Source: Phormidium ambiguum IAM M-71 (GTDB lineage Bacteria; Cyanobacteriota; Cyanobacteriia; Cyanobacteriales; Aerosakkonemataceae). From it: DNA of 64,000 nt. The notes under the pieces are model-generated. The model was not told where the DNA came from and searched no databases. It worked only from the letters and a program-made list of their open reading frames with translations. Both the position numbers and the translations under genes were made by a program. Below, piece by piece: positions 36,301 to 46,557 of this stretch. Position 1 is the stretch's first letter. Every line of letters begins with the position of its first letter. The stretch spans positions 186,001 to 250,000 of the forward strand of contig NZ_MRCE01000007.1 in NCBI RefSeq assembly GCF_001904725.1. The letters are read 5' to 3'.

Positions 36301-37686
36301 TCATTCTAAAATTACGTAATTTTCTAAGTCGATGATTTTGGGATCGGGAAAGCGATTAAGGATGCGCCAAAGCACTGTATAACTACCATCTGGATTTCGA
36401 GAAACTGGGCGAAAGGCAATTAATAAATCGCTGCTGGGTGTTGTTAGTAATAATTCCAGGTTGCGCCTTTGTCTTTTGCTAATTCTTTCATTATTTAAAA
36501 CTGCTTCTGGTAGTTGAAATTGCACTGTTCGCACTAAATAGGTGTGGTTTAAAACTGCTGGTGCTTGGGCAAAAAGTTTAATGCAGCAAACGTCGGCGAT
36601 TTTGCCTGTGATAAATAAACGGCGATCGATCTGCAATGCTTCTAATTTATCGGGTGGTTGATATTTAAAGAAAAATTCTTTGGTAGATTCAGTAACAGTT
36701 GATAGATTATTATCTAGATTTTCAATTGGAATGTCTCCTAAATCTTTAATGAATCCGTAATTTAATCCTCTTTGGACAATTTGAAATTCATTATTGTCAA
36801 GTTGAATTTCTAAACGAGGAAGAAATACACCGTCTTCTGCTAAAGGTGGATAAGGAAAACGTTCTAATCTACTAGCTAATAATCGACTGCGTAATTCTTT
36901 CGCGTCTTGGTGATAAAATTCAGCAGGTAAAATTTGTGCAATTCCTGTGTTGGGTAAGCTAAGAAATGGACTGTATAATTGATTAATTGCTTCGGAAATG
37001 TTGTAAGGATCTTCAATTAATGGATTGGGGAAATTAAACTTAGTTTCAAGGGGAAATAGTAAGGTTGCTTGAGAAAGTAATCTTTTAGTAGTTAAAAGTG
37101 GGTTGGTTGCTTCAATGGAAATGGCGATCGCAGGTAAAACTGGTGGTGAATAATCTGCGATCGGTTGTTTAGCTTCTCTACCAATTAAAGGTGGTTCTGG
37201 AGAAGGTAAAGGCACGATCTTTGGGGGAGAAATTGGTTGTACGTCACCCAATCTAACTAATCTTCCTTCAATGATTGGTTTGAGAGTTGCTAATGTGGAA
37301 GTGGAACTATAAAGGTAACAGTAAAGATTTAATTGTTCGGTTGTTAAATTAGTAAATGTTGGTGGGTTTATGGGAGTTCCTAAGCTAACCGATCGACAAA
37401 GATTCACTGGGTTAGCATAGTAGCTTCTGAGTAAGCGATCGACTGCTGAGGTGTGTAAAAAAAGTTGCGATCGCACTCCTCTAATGAAAGTAGGATCGGC
37501 ACTGGCGATCGCTTTTTCTAAGCGAGAAACTAAGTAAATTTGTTCTTGTACTAGTTGCTGTGCTGATTGCCAAAAAGCTGTTGACTGGCTTGATTGATAT
37601 GAAGGTGTAAAGGGATTTTCTTGTGCTTTGGCAATTTGGGGAGAAAATAATAAAAGTGGTAATAGCAAAGATAAAGGCTTTTTCAT
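36301..37686 (-). CDS. Exported protein of unknown function
   Basis: The start is taken at ATG 37686 (MKKPLSLLLPLLLF, signal peptide cut near AKAQE) in preference to a TTG 24 bases upstream. The mature protein, about 440 residues, has an N-terminal helical part (FWQSAQQLVQEQIYLVSRLEKAI), a Pro-rich linker (PPKIVPLPSPEPP) and a C-terminal part with beta-like stretches such as YTVLWRILNRFPDPK. Cys pairs (VCCIK) occur near residue 370. There is no catalytic motif I can name. It is likely periplasmic or outer-membrane associated and cyanobacterium-specific. Confidence 0.6.
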   Translation of the reverse strand: MKKPLSLLLPLLLFSPQIAKAQENPFTPSYQSSQSTAFWQSAQQLVQEQIYLVSRLEKAIASADPTFIRGVRSQLFLHTSAVDRLLRSYYANPVNLCRSVSLGTPINPPTFTNLTTEQLNLYCYLYSSTSTLATLKPIIEGRLVRLGDVQPISPPKIVPLPSPEPPLIGREAKQPIADYSPPVLPAIAISIEATNPLLTTKRLLSQATLLFPLETKFNFPNPLIEDPYNISEAINQLYSPFLSLPNTGIAQILPAEFYHQDAKELRSRLLASRLERFPYPPLAEDGVFLPRLEIQLDNNEFQIVQRGLNYGFIKDLGDIPIENLDNNLSTVTESTKEFFFKYQPPDKLEALQIDRRLFITGKIADVCCIKLFAQAPAVLNHTYLVRTVQFQLPEAVLNNERISKRQRRNLELLLTTPSSDLLIAFRPVSRNPDGSYTVLWRILNRFPDPKIIDLENYVILE

Positions 37687-37730
37687 GTTTTTATTTTTTA
37701 TAATTTCCAATCACCTTTTTACCACATATT

Positions 37731-38912
37731 TTATGTTTGCCGATCTCGATCTTGAGTATTTTGTTCATCTTCCTTTGGTTGAATATTTTCTGTTGCTAAT
37801 TCTTCTTTTGGTAACTCATTAGGCAATATTAAACCCTTGTGCCTCTGCGCTTCTTTCTTTTTCCCCCATTGATCTAACACATCTTTAATTAATACTTCAT
37901 TAATCCAAACTTTTGCTACTACTGTAATTGGCAAGGCTAACACCAATCCTAAAAATCCAAAAAATGTGGCAAAAATTACCTGAGATATTAAAGTAATGGC
38001 AGGTAACAGTGCTACTTGTTGTGCCATTATATAAGGTGTAATAAAATTACTTTCTAACTGTTGAATAACTATATAAAGAATTAATACAAATAAAGATTTC
38101 CAGGGATTATCTAATAGAGCAATCCCCATTGGTAAAACAACACTTAATGTGGGACCTATATTGGGAATAAAGTTGAGTAATCCGGCTAAAATCCCTTGTG
38201 CTAAAGCTAATCTAACGCCAATAATTGAAAGTCCAATAAAGCTTAGTAACGCAACTAAAGTCATGCTAATGATTGCGCCAATTACCCATTTTCCTAACGC
38301 CACTTCACATTCAGTTAAGATTTCTTCGGCTCGCCGTCGATAAAAAGAGGGAAACAACTGTACAAATGTTTGGCGATAAGCTAGAGGTTGAGCTAACATC
38401 ATTATGCTCAAAACTATTACTAGCAGAAAGCTCAAAAAATTTCCTAATGTGTTAGAAACAAATTCACCAGCACCCCCAACTAATGATTGAATTAAAGGTT
38501 GCAATTGTTGAATTAGTTGTTGGCTGGGTCTAAAAACTTTTGTATTGACATTTGGCCTGGGAATATATTGATTTAACCAAGGTGGTAAGTCATTAATAAA
38601 TTGTCTGAGTCTAGTACTCCAAATATCGATCGCTTTGGGAAATAAGTCAACAAGTTCTTGAGATTGAGCAATAAAAGGCGGAACAATTAAGAAGAAAAAC
38701 CCAATAGTAATAGCAAAAAATATCACCAAGGAAAGTAGTACTGACCAAAATCTAGGTATTTTTAATCTTCTGGTTAACCAGCGGACTAACTGATTTAAGG
38801 AAGTAGCAAATACAATAGCTGCAAATACTAGCAAAAGTAATTGCCGAATTTCCCAAAGGACATATAAACAAATAATTAGGACTAATAGGCCGATTAGTTG
38901 ACCCAACTTCAC
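37731..38912 (-). CDS. AI-2E family transporter (PerM-like)
   Basis: This 393-residue integral membrane protein of the PerM/AI-2E exporter family has about seven or eight hydrophobic helices, a large extracytoplasmic helical region after the third (IDIWSTRLRQFINDLPPW), and the family GLLNFIPNIGPTLSV motif near 260. A hydrophilic tail (residues 345-393) ends in a Gln/Asp-rich stretch. Members export signals, ions or metabolites, and the substrate is unknown. Its stop is 44 bases from the start of the next, same-strand exported-protein gene. Confidence 0.9.
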   Translation of the reverse strand: MKLGQLIGLLVLIICLYVLWEIRQLLLLVFAAIVFATSLNQLVRWLTRRLKIPRFWSVLLSLVIFFAITIGFFFLIVPPFIAQSQELVDLFPKAIDIWSTRLRQFINDLPPWLNQYIPRPNVNTKVFRPSQQLIQQLQPLIQSLVGGAGEFVSNTLGNFLSFLLVIVLSIMMLAQPLAYRQTFVQLFPSFYRRRAEEILTECEVALGKWVIGAIISMTLVALLSFIGLSIIGVRLALAQGILAGLLNFIPNIGPTLSVVLPMGIALLDNPWKSLFVLILYIVIQQLESNFITPYIMAQQVALLPAITLISQVIFATFFGFLGLVLALPITVVAKVWINEVLIKDVLDQWGKKKEAQRHKGLILPNELPKEELATENIQPKEDEQNTQDRDRQT

Positions 38913-38986
38913 AGTTTTTACTCCCTAATAGTTAGTTATTTAATGGGATAATTGTGATAATAACCTACTTGTCAGTTTTGGTAAAT

Positions 38987-39187
38987 TTACCCGTTGGCTG
39001 AATTTTGCTGTTGCTGGTATCGCCACCAAAGAGCGATCGCTAAAAATATAGTTGGTAGCAATACGATAATCAAGGCTATGTTTGATTGGGTGGGAATTTT
39101 AAGATAAGGCCCACCATATTTAATCATTCCTGACAAAACAGAGGAAAGAATAAATATTTTCAGAATAAATCCAGTTTTATTTTCCAT
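38987..39187 (-). CDS. Small two-helix membrane protein
   Basis: This 66-residue protein has two predicted membrane helices (FILKIFILSSVLSGMI and IALIIVLLPTIFLAIALWW) joined by a short loop with YGGPYLKIP. The tail is Gln-rich. I do not recognise a family, but the composition and the clean ATG argue for a real gene. It lies upstream of the AI-2E transporter gene on the same strand, 74 bases apart, so they may be co-transcribed. Confidence 0.6.
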   Translation of the reverse strand: MENKTGFILKIFILSSVLSGMIKYGGPYLKIPTQSNIALIIVLLPTIFLAIALWWRYQQQQNSANG

Positions 39188-39319
39188 AGTTTTATTTTCG
39201 TGAACAGATGGGAAATTTTAAATTAAATCTCTAAAATCTCCCTGTTATTTAGTAAAGTTGTTTGCTGCTTAAGTCAAACAGAAATTTTTACTTTCCTTTG
39301 AATTTTCTGTTTTCTTTAA

Positions 39320-40339
39320 CTAGCGACGATATTCATCACCACAATCACCAATATATTTAAACAAATCTTGGGATTGTTGGCTCACACTATTTATTTCTGT
39401 AATATCCTCTCGATCCAATGTTAAATTGAACACTTGAGCATTATTTGCAATATGTTCAGAGATTCCTAATCTTGCGCCAACAATTACACCTGCAACTGCT
39501 GGTTTATCAAGTATATAACGAACTGCGACATTGGGAATACTAACTTGGTGTTTCTTGGCAATTTTATCTAAGACTTTAAGCAATTCTTGAAATAAACTCC
39601 AGCCTCCCCAAGCATCAATCATATTCTTATATTTCCGTAAGGAAACTGTTTCTAAAGTCGTTGGATTTGGTTCTTTTTTATCAAGGTATTTTTCTGATAA
39701 AAAGCCGCCACAAACTGTTCCGTAAGTAAAAAGTTTCACATTATTTTGTTCGCATAATTGGATCATTTTCACTTCAGGACGGCGATCGACTAAAGAAAAT
39801 TGCACTTGATTAGAAACAATTTTTATCCCCTCCTCTAAAATAATTTGCAGATGTTCTGTATCAAAATTAGTCAAAGCTAAATGTTTAATTTTGCCTTCTT
39901 GTTGCAACTCTGCCATATATTTTAAGGCATCTAAGTAGTTAGAATCCCGATATTCCCACCAGTGGAATTGCATTAAATCCAGAGATTCTACTCCCATTCT
40001 ACGGCGCGATATATTAATATTATCTTCCACTATTTTTCGGGTCATTTTTCCTGGTCTTGGTACCCATTTAGTGAAAGCTTGTAAATTAGATAATGCGGTT
40101 TCTCCACGAGTAGCAACAAGTTGACGACGAAATTCGCCAATAAAGTCTTCTGCTGGCCCATAATGGTCGGCTAAATCCCAAGTTGTGAAGCCTGCATCGA
40201 CGTATTTAAACATAGTCTCGATCGCAGCATTTGGATTAATTCTTCCATGAGCGCCTGATACTTGCCACATTCCATTCAAGATGCGACAAATGTTTAAATC
40301 TGGTGTAAATTGCAGTCGGCTTGATACGGGCAAATTCAT
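39320..40339 (-). CDS. Aldo/keto reductase
   Basis: This 339-residue NADPH-dependent aldo/keto reductase has a TIM-barrel fold. The catalytic tetrad is visible as Asp and Tyr in DLADHYGPAEDF (about 56-67), Lys in FTKWVPR and His in MQFHWWEY. The C-terminal cofactor part contains PAVAGVIVGARLG. Plant and cyanobacterial members reduce small carbonyls, and the substrate here is unknown. It is monocistronic with a poor ribosome site. Confidence 0.92.
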   Translation of the reverse strand: MNLPVSSRLQFTPDLNICRILNGMWQVSGAHGRINPNAAIETMFKYVDAGFTTWDLADHYGPAEDFIGEFRRQLVATRGETALSNLQAFTKWVPRPGKMTRKIVEDNINISRRRMGVESLDLMQFHWWEYRDSNYLDALKYMAELQQEGKIKHLALTNFDTEHLQIILEEGIKIVSNQVQFSLVDRRPEVKMIQLCEQNNVKLFTYGTVCGGFLSEKYLDKKEPNPTTLETVSLRKYKNMIDAWGGWSLFQELLKVLDKIAKKHQVSIPNVAVRYILDKPAVAGVIVGARLGISEHIANNAQVFNLTLDREDITEINSVSQQSQDLFKYIGDCGDEYRR

Positions 40340-40440
40340 CTACTAGTTTATTCCTTAGTTAAAAGCAGCTGGAATAGATTTTAACACTATTACTCTATAT
40401 TCAGAATAGGGTAATTTGTTGCTGTTTTACACAAAGGATA

Positions 40441-41730
40441 TTAGTCTGTGCGATCGCTTTCCAAATCCCGAATTGCTTTTTCCCAATACCACTCTTCCGC
40501 CATTCCCGGATATTTATAGCGAGCAAGATTAACCAAACGTTCGGCAATATCTCTGTATCCACCAACCATTTTAATTAGTGTATTTTGTAATTCAGTTAAA
40601 GATGCTGATTTTCCTCGATCGGAAAAAGCAGCCGAATTTTTTCTTTGCCAAGGTTTGCGCCGAGATTGTACTTTTTTTATTTGATCTAATGCTACTCGGT
40701 ATTGTTGCCAATTCTCTCGATTAAAGTAAATATTAGCAGCTTGTTGATAGTCATCAATTGCCCCTTGTAAATCTTCAAAATCCAAACGAGCAGTTGCTCT
40801 TTGATAATATGCTTGTGGATCGTCTAGTCTTTCTTTAATTACGCGGGAATAATCTTCAATTGCTAAACGATGATTGCCAAATTTGTAATGAGCATTACCT
40901 CGATAAATATAAGCATCAATGTAATTAGGATCGATTTGTAATGATCGATCGCAATCATTAATAGCACCGCCATAATCACCCATTTCTATCCGCACCATTC
41001 CTCGGTAACAATAAGCCTGTAAATTTTGGGGATTAAGCTGTAATGCTTTGTTTAAATCAGTAATCGCTTGTTGATGATAACCAAGTTTACTTAACACCAT
41101 CCCTCTATAAGAATAAGCTTGAGCATCATTAGGATCGGTTTGAATAAACCAATTTAAATCTTCCCAAGCTTCTTTTAATTCGCCGCGTTGTACTTTTTGT
41201 AAAGTCTGATAATAAAAATTCGTATGTGTTGCTAATGCAGATTGAATCCGATTTTGTTCTGCTTGAATTTCTGTAATATTATCAATGCAACGTTGACAAT
41301 TTTGTTTATCTTTTTCGGTTAAATAAATGTTAGCAGCTTGCTTAAAACTAGCGATCGCTGCCGATAAATTTCCCAATCTACGGTAAGCTGTTCCTTGCAA
41401 ACTATAAGCAGCAGCTAAATTGTTATTTATTTTCAAACTTTGTTCCGCGTCAGCGAGTGCGCCTGCGGGATCTTTTAATGCTAACTTAGTCAATCCGCGA
41501 CTTAAATAAATTTCCGTTTTTTCTGGCTGTAATTGCAAAGCTTGGTTGTAATCAGCGATCGCGCCTGTGCGATCGCCTAATTCAAAACGACACCTTCCCC
41601 GTTTATAATACGCCTCGACACATTGGGGATTGATTCGCAAAACGCGATCGAATTCTCGCACCGCCCCTGCAAAATCCCCCGCTTGCGCCTTTTCTAAGCC
41701 ACGATTGTAAAAGTCTTGTTCTTGCTCCAT
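40441..41730 (-). CDS. TPR-repeat protein
   Basis: This 429-residue soluble protein consists almost wholly of tetratricopeptide repeats, about nine units. Examples are AGAVREFDRVLRINPQCVEAYYKRG, GAIADYNQALQLQPEKTEIYL, QAITDLNKALQLNPQNLQAYCYRG and GAINDCDRSLQIDPNYIDAYIYRG. No signal peptide is present. A basic linker (RRKPWQRKN) precedes a C-terminal helical tail with an EEWYWEKAI segment. It is likely a protein-interaction scaffold. The neighbour upstream on the same strand is the coiled-coil gene, 128 bases away. Confidence 0.9.
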   Translation of the reverse strand: MEQEQDFYNRGLEKAQAGDFAGAVREFDRVLRINPQCVEAYYKRGRCRFELGDRTGAIADYNQALQLQPEKTEIYLSRGLTKLALKDPAGALADAEQSLKINNNLAAAYSLQGTAYRRLGNLSAAIASFKQAANIYLTEKDKQNCQRCIDNITEIQAEQNRIQSALATHTNFYYQTLQKVQRGELKEAWEDLNWFIQTDPNDAQAYSYRGMVLSKLGYHQQAITDLNKALQLNPQNLQAYCYRGMVRIEMGDYGGAINDCDRSLQIDPNYIDAYIYRGNAHYKFGNHRLAIEDYSRVIKERLDDPQAYYQRATARLDFEDLQGAIDDYQQAANIYFNRENWQQYRVALDQIKKVQSRRKPWQRKNSAAFSDRGKSASLTELQNTLIKMVGGYRDIAERLVNLARYKYPGMAEEWYWEKAIRDLESDRTD

Positions 41731-41858
41731 GTTGCAAAATCCATTTACCCAACTCTTATTTATTAATTTAACTCATAGGAAAAATCCTGCGCCGTAAGGC
41801 GATACTTACTAGCAGCAGGATTTGGATGGCAAATATTTTTTACTTGAATGAGAATCGA

Positions 41859-43532
41859 TCAGCCAAGCAACTGATTCAAAGTAGCAACAAAGTTTTTTAC
41901 TTCAGCTTTACCCATTTCTCGCCAGCCCTCTTCACCAAAAATTAAAGAGAGATTATGCTTGTTTGTTGGGTAAAATTTAGCGATCGCATTTGGCGATAAC
42001 CACACTTTCAATTTTCCCTCATCAGACGGCTTTGCTGAAACTATAAACAAGCATTTTGAACAATTACTAGGTACAGATAGCATTCGAGTTTTTGGCGGAC
42101 TAATCATTAAATTAGTAGGCCAAGAAGCAAATGTCAATTGGTGCTTACTGGCGATTTTTAGTATTGATTGAAACTCTTCACCAATACCATTTTCCTCAGC
42201 TATTTGTAAAATTGACTCTAAACTCAATTTTCCGCTGTTATAATAAGTGGCAAAGTCCGTGAATCTGGAAATGACGAATTTTTCACTTTTTTTTTGCACA
42301 GATTCGGGTGGTTTACTTGGCGGAAACATAGGGATTTTCGGGCTTAGTTTCTCAGTTTTTTGCTGTAATTCCTGCAATTGTTGTTGCATTTGAGCAAAAT
42401 TTTCTAACAATTGAGGAATCATTGCTACTTGTTCATTGGAAGTAGTTAGCTGTTGTTTAAGAGATGCAATTTCTAACTTTAGTTGTTGATTTTCTTGCTC
42501 TAAGTAAGTAGGATCGAATTCAGGTTTTACTGTTTGCAATTCCGTTGTTCGATCTGCTAAATTTTGTTGCAACGACTCTATAATTTGCCTTATTTCTGCG
42601 ATTTGTTGTGACTCGGAACGTTCCTTAACCTCAACAGACAAACCAGCATAATAATCTTTTAATTGTTTGATATCTCTTTCTAAGTAACTTGCATCAAAAC
42701 TTGTAGTAGAAGTTAATGTAGCTATTTTTTCTTGTACTGTATCTGTAATTTGCCTTAACTCAGAAACTTGTTGTAGCTCTCGTTCCCTAAACTCAGAATT
42801 TAACTGCACTAAGTTTTGTTTTAGCTGGTTAATTTCTTGTTCTAAATAACTGCTATCAACACTAGTTGTTGTTGTCGGTAGTTCAGCTATTGTTTGTTGA
42901 ATGAAAGCAGTAATTTTTCTTAATTCTGTTATTTCTTGTAACTCTGTCCGTTCTTGGAAATCAGCACTTAATTTAGCAAAATCAGCTTGGATTTTGGCAA
43001 TTTTATCCTTTTCTTCATTTTGGTAAATAATGCCTTCTAATTTTACAATTGCTGCTTTCAATTCATAAATTTGTTGTTCAAGATAATTTGGGTCAAATGT
43101 CGCCAAATTTGGCGGAATTTCTGGGGTTTCTTTAGTTATTTTGGAAGTAACATTGCTCAATGCTTCTTCCAGACTAACAAATTGTCTTTGCAGGTCAGAA
43201 ATTTCCGTTTTAATAGGTTGAGAATCTAGATTTTTGCTCGAAAGTGATAAATCTTGAACTGAAGCTTGTAGCGATCGCATTTCCCCAGCAACTTCTTTAT
43301 CTACCTGTTGGATACGATTGTCGATTTCCGAAACGATCGCCGTAACATCATCTTCTAACTTTTGCTGAAATTTCCCTCTATTGATCAAATTCAGCGACAG
43401 AGCCAAAGTCAGAGGAGCCGCCGCGACAATCATCTGTTGTGACCAAACTGCCGCCAGCGTCCCAGCCACACTAGCACCAACTGAAATCTTTTCTGCAACC
43501 CTCAGACTGTTATTTTCGTTGCTAGCTTTCAT
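41859..43532 (-). CDS. Coiled-coil protein with tandem repeats and hydrophobic N-terminus
   Basis: This 557-residue protein has a hydrophobic stretch at about 15-50 (GASVAGTLAAVWSQQM, PLTLALSLNLINR) that could be a membrane hairpin. Residues 60-400 form a long coiled coil made of related units of about 55-60 residues. Each begins with a SYLEQ-like or TYLEQ-like motif and ends with an EIRQI-like motif. The C-terminal globular part (about 425-557) has FATYYNSGKLSLESILQIAEENG and FGEEGWREMGKAEVKNFVATL. The architecture suggests a membrane-tethered spacer carrying a binding domain. No family is recognised. Confidence 0.75.
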   Translation of the reverse strand: MKASNENNSLRVAEKISVGASVAGTLAAVWSQQMIVAAAPLTLALSLNLINRGKFQQKLEDDVTAIVSEIDNRIQQVDKEVAGEMRSLQASVQDLSLSSKNLDSQPIKTEISDLQRQFVSLEEALSNVTSKITKETPEIPPNLATFDPNYLEQQIYELKAAIVKLEGIIYQNEEKDKIAKIQADFAKLSADFQERTELQEITELRKITAFIQQTIAELPTTTTSVDSSYLEQEINQLKQNLVQLNSEFRERELQQVSELRQITDTVQEKIATLTSTTSFDASYLERDIKQLKDYYAGLSVEVKERSESQQIAEIRQIIESLQQNLADRTTELQTVKPEFDPTYLEQENQQLKLEIASLKQQLTTSNEQVAMIPQLLENFAQMQQQLQELQQKTEKLSPKIPMFPPSKPPESVQKKSEKFVISRFTDFATYYNSGKLSLESILQIAEENGIGEEFQSILKIASKHQLTFASWPTNLMISPPKTRMLSVPSNCSKCLFIVSAKPSDEGKLKVWLSPNAIAKFYPTNKHNLSLIFGEEGWREMGKAEVKNFVATLNQLLG

Positions 43533-43756
43533 TGAGTAGACCTAAAAATTGTAAATTTCTTCTGTTTGTTAGGCAGAATATATCATATAATTTATTGCGT
43601 TAATATTAGGTATATTTTATAGATTTCCTTAGTTTTAGTTTATAGTTAGTAGCCTAATGTTGGCTAAAAAATTAAGGACTGAGAAATTTTGGCTAACTAG
43701 ATTCAATCCCAAAATAAAAAACTCCCCAGTCCCTAATCCCCAATCACCAATCCCCA

Positions 43757-44164
43757 TTATTCCCAATTCCACGATTTTAGCCGAAACACCAACTTAGCTT
43801 GTTCAGGTTTTGGTTGCAATTCGGAAAATTGAGTTAAAAATATTGAATGTCCGTTTCTTAAGCTAACCAAATTTTCTGCTTCAATCCTTAATGTTTTCTT
43901 ATTACCAAAGTTACATTCAAAAGGTGCAACTCGATAAGCACTTAAGGGGCCAAATTGACTTCCCAACCTAACTCCAACACAAGTAATATCTGAGGGATTT
44001 TTACCTGCTTGGCGCAAAGCTGTGCTGACTTCAGTGTTAAGTTTGCTAGATTGCCGAACTAAAGGCATAATTTCATCCAAACCTAGAGTTCCTCCGGCTA
44101 AAGCTGTTTGAGAAATTAAACTGCTAGCGATCGCCAAAGGTAACATAAACTTAGTAATATTCAT
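43757..44164 (-). CDS. Small exported protein of unknown function
   Basis: This 135-residue protein has a clear signal peptide (MNITKFMLPLAIASSLISQTALA) and a mature part with two Cys (ITCVGVR and FECNFGN), probably disulfide-bonded. The end is basic (FRLKSWNWE). The stretch PSDITCVGVRLGSQFGPLSAYRVAPFECNF looks like a compact beta fold. It stands alone, divergent from the fasciclin gene. No family is named with confidence. Confidence 0.65.
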   Translation of the reverse strand: MNITKFMLPLAIASSLISQTALAGGTLGLDEIMPLVRQSSKLNTEVSTALRQAGKNPSDITCVGVRLGSQFGPLSAYRVAPFECNFGNKKTLRIEAENLVSLRNGHSIFLTQFSELQPKPEQAKLVFRLKSWNWE

Positions 44165-44380
44165 TTTTAATCTCGCTTTGACAAAACCTTACAATCATTA
44201 TGATAAATTGACTCATTAGGTAACGTTTTTGTTCCCTCTAGCAAAACATTTAGAATTATTTAACAAGAAGACTCAGTTCATGGTAATGTGACAAATTGAG
44301 CCAAGAATCCAACGCGCTTATTGCCGTAGGAATATCAATATGCTCAATAAGACATTTTTATAGTAGATAAGTTCAAACTC

Positions 44381-44782
44381 ATGGCTGACATAGTTGATAT
44401 TGCAGTTAGCGCAGGTTCATTCCAGACTTTAGTAACAGCTGTTCAAGTTGCTGGTTTAGTGGATGCGCTGAAAAGTCCTGGGCCTTTTACAGTTTTTGCA
44501 CCCAATGACGAAGCTTTTGCTAAACTACCACCTGGAACAGTAGAGTCTTTGGTGAAAAGTCCTCCTCAGTTAGGCCGGATTCTCAAATATCATGTGGTAG
44601 CAGGAAAATTAATGAAAGAAGACCTAGCTAAACTCAATTCTGTCACTTCTTTGGAAGGTTCCCCGATTTCGATCGATTGTTCTGATGGTTTTGAAGTGAA
44701 GAACTCAACAGTTATTGCCGCAGATATTGAAGCGGATAACGGTGTAATTCATGTGATCGATCGAGTAATATTGATGGGTTAA
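44381..44782 (+). CDS. Fasciclin (FAS1) domain protein
   Basis: This 133-residue protein is a single FAS1 domain, an adhesion fold. Box H1 is [15 protein letters not shown], the centre contains [10 protein letters not shown], and box H2 is [13 protein letters not shown]. There is no signal peptide, so export would need another route. Short cytosolic-looking FAS1 proteins of this kind are common in cyanobacteria. A perfect hairpin at 44793-44820 follows the stop. Confidence 0.93.
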   Translation: MADIVDIAVSAGSFQTLVTAVQVAGLVDALKSPGPFTVFAPNDEAFAKLPPGTVESLVKSPPQLGRILKYHVVAGKLMKEDLAKLNSVTSLEGSPISIDCSDGFEVKNSTVIAADIEADNGVIHVIDRVILMG

Positions 44783-44792
44783 TTTGCTGAGA

Positions 44793-44820
44793 GTAGAGAC
44801 GTTGTATAGAACGTCTCTAC
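44793..44820. terminator. Hairpin after fasciclin gene
   Basis: GTAGAGACGT (44793-44802) and ACGTCTCTAC (44811-44820) form a perfect inverted repeat with an 8-base loop. It lies 11 bases after the stop at 44782. No strong T-run follows, so it may be a dispersed element that also stops transcription. The same arms occur at 48034-48061. Confidence 0.5.
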
Positions 44821-44910
44821 AAGCCTAAAATATTAGTGTCTGGCGCAAGGTACAAAATCAAAATTGTATTTGAGAAATTAAGTACAGCGATCTTAGAGTA
44901 AAAAACTGAA

Positions 44911-46146
44911 ATGACAGGGAAAGAAACACAAGAAAACTCAGCTAATTTTAATATCAATCCTAAAGATATTTTCTGGGCTTTTTGGCCAATTTTACCACTT
45001 TATCCCTACAGCAAACGGCGGACTATTCGTAAAGAAATAGTTCCCGATACTATCTGGACTTTCGATCAGTTACAAGGCATTTTTTATGTAGCTGTACCAA
45101 TTAGAATGACGGTTATCAGACTGGAAACAGGCGGTTTGTTAATCTATGCACCAGTCGCCCCAACTATCGAATGTATTCGATTAGTTAAAGAATTAGTTGC
45201 CAAACACGGGGATGTAAAATATATTATTTTGCCGACTATTTCTGGTTTAGAACATAAAGTTTTTGTTGGGCCATTTGCCAGACGTTTTCCCCAAGCTCAA
45301 GTTTTCATTGCGCCTGGTCAATGGAGTTTTCCAATTTCCTTACCTTTGAGTTGGTTAGGTTTTCCAACAAAGCGCACGCAAATACTACCAGAAGATAGCA
45401 GTAAAACTCCCTTTGCTGATGAATTTGATTATGCAATTTTAGGGCCGATTGGATTAGGAATAGGTTCATTTGGTGAAGTAGCTTTTTTCCATAAAAGATC
45501 GCAAACTCTCCTAGTCACCGATTCAGTAGTTTCTGTCCCTGAAAATCCCCCAGAAATAGTCGAACTTGAACCTTATCCCTTGCTTTTCCATGCCAAAGAT
45601 GATGCTTTTTCTATTGTCGAAGATAACAAAGATAATCGTCAAAAAGGATGGCAACGTATCTCATTATTTGCCTTTTACTTCCGTCCTAGTGCAATGGAAA
45701 CAGTCAAATTAGGAGAAGCTTTTCGGACTGCTTTCCAAGTTAGCGATCGATCTAAAAAAGCGTACTATGGTATCTATCCCTTCAAATGGAAAAATGGCTG
45801 GCAACACTCATTTAACGCACTTCGCAGAGATGGAAATTTATTAGTAGCACCAATCCTGCAAGCTTTAATTTTAAATCGCGCCCCCCAAGAAACAATTAAT
45901 TGGGCAAATCAAGTTAGTCAATGGAACTTTCAACGAATTATTCCTTGTCATTTTGAAGCCCCCATTTCCGCAAAACCCCAACAATTTCGCCAAGCATTCA
46001 ATTTTTTAGAAAAAAATCCGGCTATTACCGACAATTTAATCAGTACTACAAAACCTCTACCAGAAGAAGATTTTCAGTTACTTAGAGAACTGGATGAAGC
46101 TTTAGGGAAACTTGGTATTGTACCACCCTCAAAGGAAAAAATTTAA
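44911..46146 (+). CDS. DUF4336 protein
   Basis: This 411-residue protein has a DUF4336 domain, a relative of the metallo-beta-lactamase fold. Marks are LYPYSKRRTIRKEIVPDTIWTFDQLQG at about 30-56, IRMTVIRLETGGLLIYAPVAPT, LPTISGLEHKVFVGPFARRFP, and FHKRSQTLLVTDSV. His and Asp ligands are present, but the classic HxHxDH is not, so hydrolase activity is uncertain. No signal peptide. It lies downstream of the fasciclin gene on the same strand, 128 bases apart, with a hairpin between. Confidence 0.82.
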   Translation: MTGKETQENSANFNINPKDIFWAFWPILPLYPYSKRRTIRKEIVPDTIWTFDQLQGIFYVAVPIRMTVIRLETGGLLIYAPVAPTIECIRLVKELVAKHGDVKYIILPTISGLEHKVFVGPFARRFPQAQVFIAPGQWSFPISLPLSWLGFPTKRTQILPEDSSKTPFADEFDYAILGPIGLGIGSFGEVAFFHKRSQTLLVTDSVVSVPENPPEIVELEPYPLLFHAKDDAFSIVEDNKDNRQKGWQRISLFAFYFRPSAMETVKLGEAFRTAFQVSDRSKKAYYGIYPFKWKNGWQHSFNALRRDGNLLVAPILQALILNRAPQETINWANQVSQWNFQRIIPCHFEAPISAKPQQFRQAFNFLEKNPAITDNLISTTKPLPEEDFQLLRELDEALGKLGIVPPSKEKI

Positions 46147-46557
46147 GATGAATAAATTCATCTTAAATAACTTCTCTTCAAGCATAAATTGTACGGAACA
46201 CTTAGTTAATTCCACTAGGAATCACTCAATAATTAGCCATTAACTCAAAATCATTTTAGTAATGATAACAATTTTAATTAACTCAGTTATTGCTAATTAT
46301 TCCCAAATACAAATTAAAATTAAAACATGATAAAAACGGTATCCAAATAACCTAAATAACTTAAGTATATTTACTCAAATAATTAGTAAAACTATCATGA
46401 AATCAAAACTAAGTAAGTGCAAAAGTTTATCATAAACATTTTTGGAATCAATATTAAGTAACTTTACAAAATTAACTATTTTCCCCACTTAGTTATATGC
46501 TGATATATCTTGCTAATCAGACAAAATCTAGCAAAAAGTTTTTTGGAAACAGTAATT
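46147..46557. other. Long AT-rich leader before the sulfide:quinone reductase gene
   Basis: This is AT-rich DNA with many short ATTA runs. It probably carries the reductase promoter. I could not identify a binding site for a sulfide-responsive ArsR-type repressor or any RNA structure. Confidence 0.35.
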
